64,000 nt of DNA, from positions 7,732,193-7,796,192 of the forward strand of contig NC_081547.1 of assembly GCF_901000735.1 (NCBI RefSeq), in the 5' to 3' direction. The notes beneath the pieces were generated by a model. It was not told the DNA's origin. It made no database searches and worked only from the letters and a program-made list of their open reading frames with translations. This document shows positions 43,913 to 56,800 of the stretch, one piece after another; the stretch's first letter is position 1; each line of letters opens with the position of its first letter. The DNA comes from Corylus avellana (taxonomy: Eukaryota; Streptophyta; Magnoliopsida; Fagales; Betulaceae). Position numbers and translations under genes: made by a program.

Positions 43913-44406
43913 CTACACATTCTTCTTGCAGTTATTGTAGCAGATATCCACATAATCTCCCTTCACTTTATCTTCATCTGCCACTTGATTAAAAACACAC
44001 ATTAGTATATATTCCATGCACACGACTAAAAATGAAACATAAAACTAAGTAGTAGTACGTTTTTCTTTCTTCTTTAACATGTACCTGAGCCTAACTTGGT
44101 GGCGGACATTGAGGCAGCACAAGCAGAGGTACAATGGTAGATGTCGTACGAGAGAGGGTGCTCGCAGTGTAGCTTGCAAAGGGCTATACAGATCTTGTAA
44201 TGCTTTGGGATACATTTCTCAATGTGGCACTTATCAGCGCAGCTTTTATCACAATCGCCGGCATCTCCATCCTGCGGGGAAAGGGTAGAAGGGGTTGAAG
44301 GGGAAGGTGCAGATGAAGAAGGTTCTTGCGCACAATAGTGAGCAGCTTGTGCTGCAACCAGCACAAGCATCAATGCAAGCACCATCATCACTGAGAAACT
44401 CCTCAT
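43913..44406 (-). CDS. Thionin-like secreted protein F with two extra cysteines
   Basis: Exons are complement(44085..44406) and complement(43913..43977), 128 residues; donor GGCTCAG|gtaca, acceptor gtggcag, intron 107 bp. Signal peptide MRSFSVMMVLALMLVLVAAQ; mature part has HYCAQE, a serine/proline spacer, CDKSCADKC, a further cysteine in HIEKC, then CIALCKLHC, YHCTSACA, and exon 2 DEDKVKGDYVDICYNNC. That is twelve cysteines: the ten of the family plus one near the mature N-terminus and one in the loop between helices, which could form a sixth disulfide. It is the most diverged member, at the upstream end of the cluster. Role inferred from family. Confidence 0.87.
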
Positions 44407-44499
44407 TCGCTTGATCTATTAGCTAGCTCGATCTCTACTATCTCTTCCTGATCACTTAGAAGTTTTCTTTGATTTAGAACTTGATCTCAAAAGATCGTA

Positions 44500-44506
44500 A
44501 TTTATA
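44500..44506 (-). promoter_or_regulatory. TATA box of gene F
   Basis: TATAAAT on the minus strand about 95 bases before the ATG. Confidence 0.65.
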
Positions 44507-44745
44507 GGCTTGAAGCTCTTTGTGATGAGTAAGTGAGCAATAAATGAATATTGAAGTTTATGGTATCCTTTGGATCCTTTTCGTAATTGATTTGTGTTGT
44601 AACCTTCTTGTCATTAATGAGATTGTGGTACCCACATTAGATTCTATTAAATCTCACATAGCCAAACATTAATTGAAGCATACTAATCTTTTTCAAAGAG
44701 CCAAAGAGGCAAATGAGCTTTCCATGTAAATAAATGAACCTCCTA

Positions 44746-45473
44746 TTTTTTTTTTTTTTTTTTTTTTTTTTGTTGAAGGGAAACATACATACTCATTCAT
44801 TGATAAAAGTCGCAAGCATAAAGCTCTTACAAATAGAGCAAAAAGCTCCGAAATAAATCATAGCCGAAGCTATAGATACAGTCATCAACAACAGACCAAA
44901 TCAACCATAACAAAAGCATCCGCTAACTTATGACTAATCATTAGGTTTAAGAATCAGATCTGCATCGAACAGACACCATCTAATGCATAGGTAACGCTTA
45001 TTCCTCGGCCTTAAGAGCAAAACCCTCAAGCTGATACTTATCCTCCTCAACCCGAAAGTCAGGATAAAGTTCACATCCACAACCTAAGGATTTGGACCAG
45101 TAATAACGGGCAGCAACCGGGCGCAACAAAGCAGGAGAAGAGTGCCTTATTACAAGCAAAAAGAACAACCATACAGAAAAATAAAGGGAACAACAAAACA
45201 AATGCAGGAAAAGAAATTACAACAAAGAAAACAAAATACAGGGGAACTCTAAGGAAATACAAAATAGAAAAAACAACAATATAGAGAAATAAACACGAAA
45301 AACACACAAAGCGGGTCATGGCAGCCGAAAGGAGGCCGATCGCAAGCTGGCCGAAAACCACAGTGGAAGGTGGCACAAAAAGCTTGGCGTAGGAGGGGCG
45401 CATGAAAAGACTTGACAACGAGCGGTGAGCAGCGAAGCGGGTGCGGAGGAAATCAGCGGCACACACAAACAAA
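44746..45473 (-). mobile_element. Probable LINE 3' end, 5' side lost in gap
   Basis: A 26-base poly(T) (44746-44771) followed by minus-strand sequence with no clear ORF looks like a retroposon 3' UTR with its poly(A). It runs into the gap at 45474, so the 5' end is not seen. Confidence 0.45.
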
Positions 45474-45573
45474 NNNNNNNNNNNNNNNNNNNNNNNNNNN
45501 NNNNNNNNNNNNNNNNNNNNNNNNNNNNNNNNNNNNNNNNNNNNNNNNNNNNNNNNNNNNNNNNNNNNNNNNN
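45474..45573. other. Assembly gap (100 N)
   Basis: 100 N of unknown true size. Confidence 1.
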
Positions 45574-45722
45574 TGGCATGGGGGCATTTTGGGAAAAAAA
45601 AAAAGTCAAAAGCGGTTGAATTGCAACAATTTGAAAGTTTGGGGGGTCAAGTGTCACTTTTTAAACATTGGAGATCAAAATGCAAATGGGTGGATAGTTT
45701 AAGGGGGTAAAATGTATTTTCT
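45574..45722. mobile_element. Right end of a MULE of the 27469 family
   Basis: AAATGGGTGGATAGTTTAAGGGGGTAAAATG... matches the right terminal repeat at 28750-28868 (same order: gene-poor GGGGTCAAGTGTCAC, TTTTTAAACATT, GAGATCAAAATG). The left end must lie in or before the gap. Confidence 0.65.
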
Positions 45723-47938
45723 CCTTCTTTATATTTTCTCAATATGAAACATCCACTGACAAGTACACTTCTCATGCTCCATAAATTATATTAAAATTGT
45801 TTTAACAAAATAAATTTTGATACTTGAACGATCGATGTACAAGTGTCAACGATCAATCGATCCCACTTCAAACGATTGATGCATAACTATCATCGATCAA
45901 TCGATCCACATAGATCGAACGTTGGATCAAAGTTTTTGTGTACATTGACTATCTAGCTTGTTGTTGAGCTAACCTATTGGTTGCATGAATCAGACATGTT
46001 CTTGTCATGATCATTGAAACGATCACTTTAATCTACTAGGAGAAACTTCAGCATATATATGCATGGTTGAGTAAACCCATGTGAATTAAAAAGGATTAAG
46101 CTCAAATTGAAAAGATATTACAAGTATAAGTGATTAATAAAATATAGTTGTCTCCAAATTCATAAACTTGAGTTTTTGAGTTAAGTAGTATCCCAACATA
46201 ATATATTATGGTTTTATTGAAAGACTCCAAACTCAAGTTTTTTAAGTTTGGTGGTATTTCAGCACAGTATATATAATTTCACTTAAAAACTCTAACAAGA
46301 ACCCCGCTAATTTTTGCTGAAATTAGATCTCGTGTAGCTTTAAACCCGTTAACTTTACTTTGCAATTACAAAATAACAATATTTGGTGCGCTTTTAGAAA
46401 CACACACCTTTAAAGGTTAAACTACAATTCTAAATGCCAAATTGTGATTTTACCAAAATCTTAATTGCGTTTTTAACATCTCTAGCAATAAGATATAAAA
46501 TATCTAATTAAAAACACTCTCATTTAATTTACCTACTCATTTTTTAATACAAACTCTAATTGATGATCTTTTATTTTCCCTACTTTCTTTTAAATATTAT
46601 TTTTCCTTCTTTTTCTATTACATTCTTGTGAATATAAGCTCTTGGAGAGGGAGATAAAAGAGAAAATATTAAAGAAATGATGTATTATGCTTTGGTATTC
46701 CAAATGTATTTGTGAAAAATCAACAATCTTAATTAACTAAATTCAGCTAATATAAACATTTTAGTCTAGAGATATTCACATGCTCACTGAAGCAGTAACA
46801 GCCAGAGCGGCAGTCGATGCTGGATTAGACAAAACTTGGTCAGCAGTGAACTCTGAAGCAAAATATAGTTCAGTGCACTCATTGACAAATATACTCCTTC
46901 AGAGTTCAGAGGCTTCAGGGGAGGCTCTCACTTCCCCAAATGCTTCCACTTTTTCGAAAGTGCCACCATTCGTGAATGATGCTACACATGAATGGGCATT
47001 AAACAACATTTTTTTTTTTTTCTGGTTTCATGGAGGCAAATAATTTGCCTAAGTTGCTCTCTGACTCTGACTGGTGCTTTAGTTTTTTCTCTGCCCAACT
47101 CTTTTCTCATTTGTAGTTGTGCTTTTTTACTTTTTTGCTGTACTTTGTCCAGGCAGCAAATTAAATATTCAACTAATCTTTTTGACTATTTTGCTCCAAA
47201 CGTTGATTAAAACAAAGAGGATGGGCTGAAATTTCAAATAGCCTGTACTTTTATTTGTGTGCAATAGATTGGATGCGACTTGCATTCAAATGCTAATATA
47301 AATTACAATTTTTTCTTTTTCTTTTTCCTTTACTCCTTAGCGTTAACAATTTTTTAAATAACAAAATTCAAAATCACCCAAAATATAAAATTAGAATCTT
47401 ATACATATATCTCAATACGATCCGAACTCAATATACAACATAAAAAAATTTACAATTTTTAACACGATTTATAAACTCAATATAAAATTAACGAATTAGA
47501 ATTGAAAGCTCTTACCCGTTTAATAAAATAAGTCACCTAATTTTATGTTCATTGCCAATTGGTCAAAAGTATGCGCTAGCAACTTAAATGGGTTGGAGAC
47601 AGATCATGATATTGTTTGAAATATAGTAAGATTTGCACACCTATTTTGACATATTAACGCCGTCATAAACAAGAGTCGTCCCATGGCATACAAATTACAT
47701 TAGCAGAAGCCTTTCTATAGGCAGGCTCTCAAATGACCAATAGTTAGGCACATTAATTCCCATCACTGAAGTGCTGAGAAGCCATCTCCTTTCTTACATA
47801 GCTGCCCTCGAGTAAAGTAGTTTTCAAAAGACAGAAACATTGATCATTTTCGTAGAAACCAAAGGATGCAGATAGTATTTTTCTAGAAGTCATAATATTT
47901 ATAGGGGTGCAAAACAAAATCAAGTATGTGGAGAAGAT
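45723..47938. other. Intergenic region, no gene seen
   Basis: AT-rich. 45815-45925 has several CGATCGAT/GATCAATCGATC motifs like those of the copia LTR at 63520-63630, probably an old LTR piece. 46350-46490 looks like a decayed MITE. An 87-codon frame at 46780 has no recognisable family. Confidence 0.5.
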
Positions 47939-50425
47939 TCAGTTCTTGGACAGCCAAATTACATCCTGGACAGCAGATGTGGCAAGCAGGATGCAGCTGA
48001 AGAAAGTGAAGGCTATTGAGATGGCAACATGGTCGCAGAAGCTTTGTAATGGCTTGCAAAAGTTCGGTAGAGCTGTATGTCGGATTCCGGTGCGGTTCAA
48101 GTTGGTCACCCCCGACGCAGCCGACCCAGCGCTCATCAATGCATATGCAAATACCTGCCACTTAAAACTAATCAGGCCCTTACACGGCAGCAATGAACTG
48201 AAAGTGAATGCCAAATTCTGAAAGGGATGAACAGGATTTTCTTCAACAAGAATTTGGCTCTTTCTACTTGGTAAAAAGACCAATAAGTTTAACATGTATG
48301 CAGCAATTCTGTTTTCTGAAATTGTCAAATGACTGTACAGTAATACAGCATGATTTATGATTATTTCAATGTCTATCTTGTGACTTGTGAGTAAGATAAA
48401 TGCTACACAGGAAGAACAATATTTTCAAGTAACTAAGCATCTCTATGTTTCCAGAATCTGCAAATTATAAACTTTCAGAAACATCTATCCTGCTTCCACT
48501 GCCAGGAAAACTACATCGATTTTGAGTCGATTAATTAAAATCTTTCGCTGTTTGGCATTTACAGCTTGGAAAGATTAGGAATCTGTGAGTTATGGATTTG
48601 TATACTCTAGAGAATTACTCTGAAAATTATGAACTGTCCTCCCAATACAGCCAATTAGGAATGTTACGAAATCCCCCGCCCAAAATAACATGTACTCGGG
48701 TAAAGAGAGATGAAAACTAGTGACCTCCGTTTTAGCCGACCGACAAGCAAAAACATAACTTGCTCAACTAGTTTTTCACTAATAATTATAAGGAAAGAAT
48801 TGATGGTTCATTGCTTGAGCTTTTCTTTTCTACACATCTTCAACTTCCTCTTAATATGTAATTAACATATGCCAAGTATGAGGGTATTTGCGTCTAACAT
48901 TATAGTTCTTACAATCTTATACGTGTACGACCTCAGTAAGATGAAAAAGATATATTGTGGCATCAAAGAGAACTAAAAATGCACGTGAACAAAATGTGTA
49001 TCTTGTAACTGCTGCTTTATGAGAGAATTAATGCTAGCAAATCCATTACCTGATCCCCAGCAAATATAAGCCACGCATGATTTCTTGAGGGGATCACTGG
49101 GGACTTTCTCAGCAGCCTTGACCCGCTAATGAGGAGTTGCAGCAGGGAGTGAGCGGCAACGGCAGCCGAAACTCCAACGAGATACCTGCCCACCACAAAT
49201 TCATAGAGCTATCTTAACAACTTTTGGTCATACAAATCACGCCTATAAACCCTTTATTGCTTTAGACGCAACATCAACTAAAAAAAGCTGCACATTTGTT
49301 TTGAGATACTTCTCACTACAGGAATCACACCTGTTTGATGGACTCTACCTAATTCAATCTAACTCATACACAGCCTCAACGCTATTAGGGTCTAAAACTC
49401 AAATTTACATTTCTGAAGTTTAATCGTTTTGTTTAGTGAAGAGTGAAAAAGCTATCCATGAAGTAGGGGACAAAATGGAAAATTCAATGAAATCCCAGCC
49501 CAAAGAGATCTATAAAGAGACAAATACATAAATAAAAAAATGAAGAAGAGTGGGAAAACAAACAAAACAAAAATCATTCACGGGTCTGATTCTGTTCATT
49601 CAGATGCCATGAATATTAGAGAGAGAATTCCCCAAATTTGTTGTTGCATCAGAAGCGCCAGACATAAAGCAATTATGTCAACATGGGTTTTCAACCCAAC
49701 AAACCAACCAAGACAAGGACCTGCTCTCTCCGGTCAATTTTTTTTTGGTGAGAAGTAAAATACTTAGTGGAGTGGGAAAAACAAAATCCAAAAGACGTTC
49801 TAGCAAAACATTATTTAAAAATATATAAATAATTTGCATCACTTGGAACCCAATGAAAGAAACCCTCCGCCCATCACCCAATATGTATGCAAAAAAGAAT
49901 TTAAAAAAAAAAAATGGTTACTTACTTTTACAAAAGAAGAAAAGAAAATGTGGTAAAATAAAAAATAAATCAATGTTGGGGCCAAACCAGAAAGGAGCTT
50001 AAAGAAAAAGAAAAAAAAGAAGCTGGAGTCCATCGGAATCCATTTCCCTCATTTTCCTGACCTTTCTCAGCTACCAAACAAGAGCGTCAAGAAATAAGAC
50101 CCAGAAGCGCATACAGGAAACTTCTCTCAGGGAGGGAGGCTTACTCGAAGGAGCGCGAGTAAGACCACTTGGAGTAAACGGGAAGCTGGAAGCCGTAGAT
50201 GGAGACAGTGCTAGCCTCCCTGGCCGTGACCATGAACGACAGGGCGATCACGGAGGTCGCCATGCACAGAAGCCTCAAAACGAGGTGGGCCAAGTCAGAT
50301 TTCCGGCGCACCGGCGATCCCTTCGTCTCAGACGGCCTCGTCGTCCCCACGAGTGGCCCACTCATGGTGCTGTTCTCCGCCGCAGCAACCTTAGCCTCCT
50401 CCGACGCCTTCCGGTCGCTCACCAT
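47939..50425 (-). CDS. CASP-like protein (Casparian-strip membrane-protein family), three exons
   Basis: Exons are complement(50145..50425), (49050..49185) and (47939..48154), giving 210 residues with clean GT-AG borders (TTCGA|gtaagc; gggcag|G; GATCAG|gtaatg; ggcag|GTATTT). Four membrane helices: about 46-66 (LAHLVLRLLCMATSVIALSF), 95-114 (YLVGVSAAVAAHSLLQLLIS), 130-155 (WLIFAGDQVFAYALMSAG) and 180-205 (VAISIAFTFFSCILLATSAV). The extracellular loop between helices 3 and 4 has NFCKPLQSFCDHV. This is the CASP/MARVEL-like fold; CASPs build membrane scaffolds that direct local cell-wall deposition, while CASP-like members act more widely at the plasma membrane. The subgroup is not assigned. The start is the first ATG after a TATA box, 120 bases upstream. 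Confidence 0.93.
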
Positions 50426-50544
50426 CGTCTCTGTGTCTCTCTGACTGCCTCTGAGACTGGGAGTGAGAGTTGACAGGCTCCGTTGAGGGTTTTAAATGTG
50501 CGAGTAATGCGTGAGTGAGTGATGGCTGGCTCAGGCGCTTGGGG

Positions 50545-50552
50545 TTTTTATA
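50545..50552 (-). promoter_or_regulatory. TATA box of the CASP-like gene
   Basis: TATAAAAA on the minus strand in CTCTATAAAAACCCC, about 120 bases before the ATG. Confidence 0.65.
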
Positions 50553-52775
50553 GAGGAGAGAGAGGCTTCTCCTAGCTCCCTCTGCTTACTTTTCTATTCC
50601 TTTTCCTTAAAAAGGTCACCGAAAAACGCTAAATAATATAACGGTTGATTTAAAAATACAACATTTATACTGTATTTTTTAAAATAAAATAAAAAAAAAA
50701 TAGATTTTTAGTATTTTGTGAGAAAGAGAGAAAATTAAATTAAATTTGAAACCCTTAAAAAAAAAACTACAGGTATTGGTGAATAGTTTTTTTTTTTATA
50801 ACACCTTCGTTTCAAGTAAATGGTGCAAATTAAACCTATTAAGTGTGCAATATCCCAAATAAAATAAAAATACCATTTATTTCAAAACTATCCTCCCAAT
50901 TGAGAAGATCACCCACGATTGAATGAGTCAAATGACACAAAACAATCAATAATAAAGTATTGATGGTATTTGTTAAATGATTATATTTATTTTTTTATCA
51001 GTTTAATTTTTTAAAATAAGCAATTATTTAATATGTTATTTGAGTCAAATATCTTAAATTCAAATTTTAATTCATCTTGGACATAACATATTACAAAAAA
51101 ATTTAAATTTACACGTGGAGAGTATTAAAATATTAATTAAATATTTAATAAATAATTTTTACTGTTATAATATTTAATTAAAAAATATTAAGTGTTTTTT
51201 TAGTGTTATTTTGGTGTCCTTTCAATTATGATATAGTTTTAAAATCATTAATAGATTAAAAGTTAATAATGATAATATCAAATTCAACAATAATTTTAAA
51301 AGTTATATCACAGTTAAAAAAATATTAAAAAAATATATAACATTTTTTAATCAATTATAAAGGAGTTGTACAGTAATCTATTATATTATAAAAGTTGTGG
51401 CAGTGTGAACGGGAATTGGGGAGTGGGTGGGGACACGTGGAGTAGCCAAGTAAGAGACAGACGCGAGGCGAGAGATGGGCGGGGGGACAGAGCAGAGCCC
51501 GTGAGTGAGCAGTGCCATGGAATTGATGCTTTGTTTGTTTGGGTAAGTTCACTCCCTTCATTTTACTCTTGCTCTGTTATAGCCTATAGCCCACAGAGCC
51601 CGTGAGCCTGTTTGTTTGGGCCGTGGCCCCGTTGGCCGTAGTCTTTCTTTCTCAAAGTAAGGAGGACCACTATTGCCTTTTGCAAGGAATAATGTTAAAA
51701 AGATAATTAGGATTTTTTTTTTTGGGTGTCATTTCAAATGTGATTTTACTTCTTAAAATTATTATTAAATCCGTAGAGTTGTATGTGTCTCATACATGGA
51801 TTTCACACATGAGCTTCACAAATCCAATAAAAAATTTTTAAAAAATGAGAGAAAAAAAAAATTAAAAAAAAAAGTCTAGCAATTCTCTTTTAAAAATCAC
51901 ATGACAAAATTTTTTACTAGTATTACTCTTGGATAGTTGGGAGTTGGGGACTTTTTTTATTGAGCAGTGATCTGCAGCACACTGGCGTGCATGAACAGTC
52001 ATGCACGTCAGTGTTATTTAATTATAAAATATAATTAAATAATTATTTAAACAGTAAAAATAAAATAAATATCTAATATTGGCATGCATGACTGTTCATA
52101 CACGCCAGTGTGCTGCATATCACTAACTTTTTTATTTATTTACTGGAGTTGGGATTGTCAGAGCCATAAAGGAGGAGGATGAAGATCCATGATTCAATGC
52201 CCTAACTTCTTGTAGTATGACACAAACCCAAATTTTGCTCAATTTTTGGATGGGTTTCTTTTTTTTCTTTTTCTTTTTTCTTCTTCTGTTCATAGATGGA
52301 TGGGTTTCTTTAGTCATTGAATAGAAAGTTGACAGCCCAGGAAAACCAAAGAAGAAGAGTTGGTAGGTCAAGAAATTGTTTTCCTTGTCCTAAGGTTTTA
52401 GAATTGGTCTTGCATTTATTGGGTAAGACTCTCTACAAAGATCATTACACTCCATTTTGTAGCTTTATAATCTGAGTAGCGTCATTCTCTCAAAATTAAT
52501 GTGGTGTGACAATTAATTTTTTAGTTAAAAAATCAATCCACGTAAACATCGAAAAAATGAAAAATAATGAAAGAAGAAATAGAATTACTTCTGAAAAGGA
52601 CAAAAACTGCTTTTAACCCCTTAAAAGGGAAGAAATTCATGAATTTTGTACAATGTCGATTTCTACAAATTGTTAGGTTCCATGTCATGTTAGGCTGTTA
52701 GCACTGGCATTGGCAGTACCTTGACCCGAATGCACGCCAAGGCCTACCACTGGTGACCCACCGCAGGGTCACCAA
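50553..52775. other. Intergenic region upstream of the CASP-like gene
   Basis: AT-rich, no supported gene. Contains one MITE (51966-52124). Confidence 0.6.
51966..52124. mobile_element. MITE with about 40-bp terminal inverted repeats
   Basis: 159 bp; AGTGATCTGCAGCACACTGG at the left pairs with CCAGTGTGCTGCATATCACT at the right, and the pairing goes on through GCATGAACAGTCATGCA. The centre is AT-rich. Target duplication not identified. Confidence 0.8.
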
Positions 52776-53375
52776 GTGACTTACCACGGGGTTATAATAA
52801 TGATAATAAATAGAACCAAACCTTGCATTTTTCTTGGATACAACTATGCAGGCTATAAGTGCTTGGATTTGTTACCAGTAAAGCATACTTGTCTAAACAT
52901 GTTATATTTGATGAGGAGTCCTTCCATGCCAAGAATCAAGCTACCTCACAACTTCCATCCAAGATCAATGCACAAGGTAATGCTCCCTTATTTCTCCCTA
53001 TTTCTTGTCCAATTCCATATATTTTGCATGTTGTTTCTGACCATATTGCAGCTAATGATCCTCCTAAACATCCCACACCTGCCAGTCTGCTACTATTTCT
53101 GACCAATCACCACCTTCAGCTGCAATCCCTTCACCTATCCCCACCCTAGCTACTGCTTCCCCATCATCTGCTTCCCCTGCCCCATCAGACTCTCCACAAC
53201 GAACTCACCCTATGACCACTAGGTCAGAACAGGCTCCCTTAGACCTATGTCCTTCTCAGAATTTCAACTATACCAGGCCACGCTACCCGAGTCTGAACCA
53301 ATATCCTATAGGAAGGCTGCCACTGATCCTAGGTGGATAGCAGCCATGCAATTGGAGTATGATGCACTAATTTTG
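52776..53375 (+). pseudogene. copia fragment: integrase C-terminus to start of reverse transcriptase
   Basis: KPCIFLGYNYAGYKCLD at about 52815, then in another frame LSKHVIFDEESFHAKNQ, a proline/serine spacer, and the reverse-transcriptase lead RKAATDPRWIAAMQLEYDAL at 53311-53370. Broken by frameshifts and stops; no LTR seen nearby. Confidence 0.8.
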
Positions 53376-53437
53376 AAAATGCACTTTTTTTTAATAACAA
53401 AAAAAAAAATCATAATGTGTTATTTCTAGGCCTATAA
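53376..53437. repeat. Short dispersed repeat
   Basis: The part ATCATAATGTGTTATTTCTAGGCCTATAAC recurs at the right edge of the window (63971-64000). Probably the end of a MITE. Confidence 0.7.
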
Positions 53438-53837
53438 CAAGTGGAGACATTATGGTTCTTATAATGGTTCTTATTATTGGCCTTTGCTTGTCTTCTTATG
53501 TAGCTTGAAAATAAACAAACATAGATGAATAAAACTCAGATTATCATGTGCTAACGCATCTTTGCTCTCACATCAGAATTCCAAATGTTTACATCTTGTC
53601 ACATATCAACCTCGAAGTGAATGGTACAAAGTCTTTTGAGGATTTTAAGAAAAAGAAAAAGGAAATCAAACATTTCTCACTGGGAGGAAAAACTTTAAAA
53701 AAAAAAAAAAATGAGGAAAAGAAAAAGCCGCTTCAAGCTTACATGTGCTGAAACTCTCATCTGATCATTCAATTGCCTGAGTGGATGCATATTTGATTGA
53801 AACTAGATGGCACAAAAAAATAAACTCTAAAACTGGC

Positions 53838-56800
53838 CTAAACTCCAAACATCAAATCCATGATTTTGGACGCCAAAGATTTTGTAGGGGAAGCAACGGC
53901 ACCTCCTGACTGACGCACATTAGTATTGCCATTTTGAAGATAGTAGGGGCGAGAAGGGGCTCTCAATGTGTTCACCTCTGAGTATTTTGCAGATGGAGGC
54001 ATGAATCCCTGATTCTTAACCCTTTCATTCAAAGCCTGACGTTGCATTGGATCCAATGGCTTCACACCTACAATCAGTACCCCATTAATTTGCATGCCAT
54101 TTTTGCTAAGAGCCTTCAGAGCATCAAAACGATTCTGCACCAACAATAAATAAACCAACCAAATCAGTAACCCTTTTGGTAAACCCCAAAAACTGAAAAG
54201 AAAAAAGAAGAAAAACGAAAAAAAGGCAGCAGATGCATATTATAACCCCTACAACAGATTAGGAAGGATTTCCAAATAATGGCCAACAAAGCGGCAAGTT
54301 CATTGTCAAAGCAGACATGGACAACTTAGGCTCTGTTTGTTAATGTGTTTTGGGGGTATTTTGTCATTTTTGGTTTTAAAAAGTATTCTAATGCGACATA
54401 AAGATGAAAAGTTTTTTTGTAATTTTATGAGTGTTTCGAGTTTGGGTTACTTATCAATAATTTTATTTGGGAAGAGAAAACATAAAACAAATCAAAAATT
54501 TTAACAAATGGAGCATTAGATACTATTTGTTTAGCATCTGAAAAATACCAGATTGATTTTGTCTGTGGATTGATTTTGTCTGTGGATTCGCAGCAAATTT
54601 TTCTTGTGTTAGCAATAAAAGTAATTCAAAAATCCTCAACTGTATACTTTTTCTTGTCCATATCAAGTTTCACATATTATATGTCACATGCAACAGATGA
54701 ATTAAAGCCAATATTAGTGGAAGAAAGATCTTGAAAATCCAATTTCATCTTGATAGTCTGTATACTTTAGATGTAATAAAGACTTTTTAAGTATAAAACA
54801 TGGAGATAGCATTTTCTAATGTACTGAATGGAATAACATTAGTGGCTTCATGTGCTTATAAAATTAATTTTTCAGACATAATAACGAGAAAATTTAGGAA
54901 ATACTTTCTATGCAAATCATGAGTACATGATCTTACATTCGTACTAGCGGACGCCATCAAAATGGTCGATAGTTCAAGAATTTCCATCCTAGAGTTAGTG
55001 AGAATATAAAATAGAACGGTCACTATTGACCATTGGAGCATTTGCATAAAATCCACTGAAGCATCCAGCCAACAAGAAGCCAGCTTTCAATACGTAAAGA
55101 ATAGGTAGCAGTTTTTCCACATTTAGCAAATCAAAACCAAGCAAAAATTTTACAAAGGAGAATGCCTTTCACGAAACAAAATGTTCAGAGAAAACAATAT
55201 CTACACATTTTACTATATTCAGCCAGCTAAAAATAAAAATAAAAATAAAAATAAAAATCAAGAAGATTTTAAGTCTATCACCATCTTAGTTAATTTAAGT
55301 CCACTCGGCATACACTTATCATTAGTAAGCATGACAAGCATGGTTTTCAATTAGACAAAGAGTTATAGTAACACCTAAGGCCCCAAGAAAAGATGGAATA
55401 AAAAGATAATTGATGTTGAATAAAATAAGCCATATTTATCAAACTTGAAACAAGAGGAAAGAAGAAGAACCTGATATAGAATGTGCATCCAGTTAGCTTC
55501 TCTTGGACCAGGAACATGTTTCAAAGTCACACCACACTTTTCAAACTCCCTCAATACTAAATTTGTATCAGCAGGGGAAAACCTGAAAAGAAAAAAGAAC
55601 AGTATTAAAGACCAATAATGTAATAAGTAAATAAGCACATTTCATATACTTACATAATGAACAACTAAGGGCATATAAAAATAAAATAAAAAATAATAAC
55701 AATAATAATTAAAAAAAAAAAAAAAAGCGTTTAATAGTTTAAGCCTCAAGTAAGATGCTCAGAGGCAGACCCTAGAAGTTTCAAACACTAAAACCTCATG
55801 TTTCAAAGGTGGAAAACACCATCAGGCGTGTTCAACCTTGAATCTCTTGTCTATTATGTTTACAGATAGTCTAAGCCTAAAAAAATGCTTTAATTGTCAA
55901 TTTCCTAAACTATTGGAGGCTGGCTTCATTAAGCAAATCAGCCACCAGGCAGATCAGTAGCCCCCATGGTGGTCGCGACACAAATCCAGTAGCTTCCACC
56001 CTTGGAGGCCAGCCTCCACTTAAAAAAAAATTATATGTAACCAGGCAGCCTCCACACCTGAAAAACGAGCAGGTGTTTTCAAAACATTCCTATATAAAGG
56101 TGTGCGATGTTTTTTAAAAAGTGTTTTGGGATTCATTTTGAAAAGTGTGTAAGTGGTAAGAGCCACATATGAGAATCCATTTGGTATCTATTGTCTGAGT
56201 TGTTTCAGTGTTTGAAAAGTGAAAACACTTCTCAAAAACTTCTCCAAACAAGGGCTTAGTGCATGTTTTTTAATGTATTTTTTTGTTTTTTGTTTGAAAA
56301 AATATTATGATGCGACATATATGTGAATACTATTTGTGTTTTTATAAGTATTTAGTGTTTTGGATTGTTTGTTAATGTATTTGTTTTGATGAAAAAATAC
56401 GAAAGACAAAAAAAAAAAAAATACATAACCTTAGTTTCTATATTATCGCCTTGGGAAAACATAATACGAAAGAAAAAAAAAAAAAAAATGGAAAGAAAAT
56501 TTTTGCTACAATATATTCAAAAGAAACATCTGAGATGGCTTAAACATTTTGTTCTTGTCAATTCTTCGCCTTCATTCAACCCTCTACGTCTTCCTCAACT
56601 TTGAACTGAAAATTCTTCTTGGTTGCATACTCTAAAAACACAAGAGGGTTGAATGAATCATTGAACTAGAGACCAATCAACAACGTTGTTATGGGAATTA
56701 AAAATCATTGAACAAATCAAAGGGGAACATTTAGTCTCTTGCTACTTGATAGAAAAGTATACTCATGCTATTCTGCTCTCAATGAATCCACGTCAAGAAG

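Noticed and set aside
46780..47043. 87-codon plus-strand ORF
   Set aside because: No signal, domain or splice context; flanked by AT-rich noncoding sequence and ending in a poly(T)-coded phenylalanine run.
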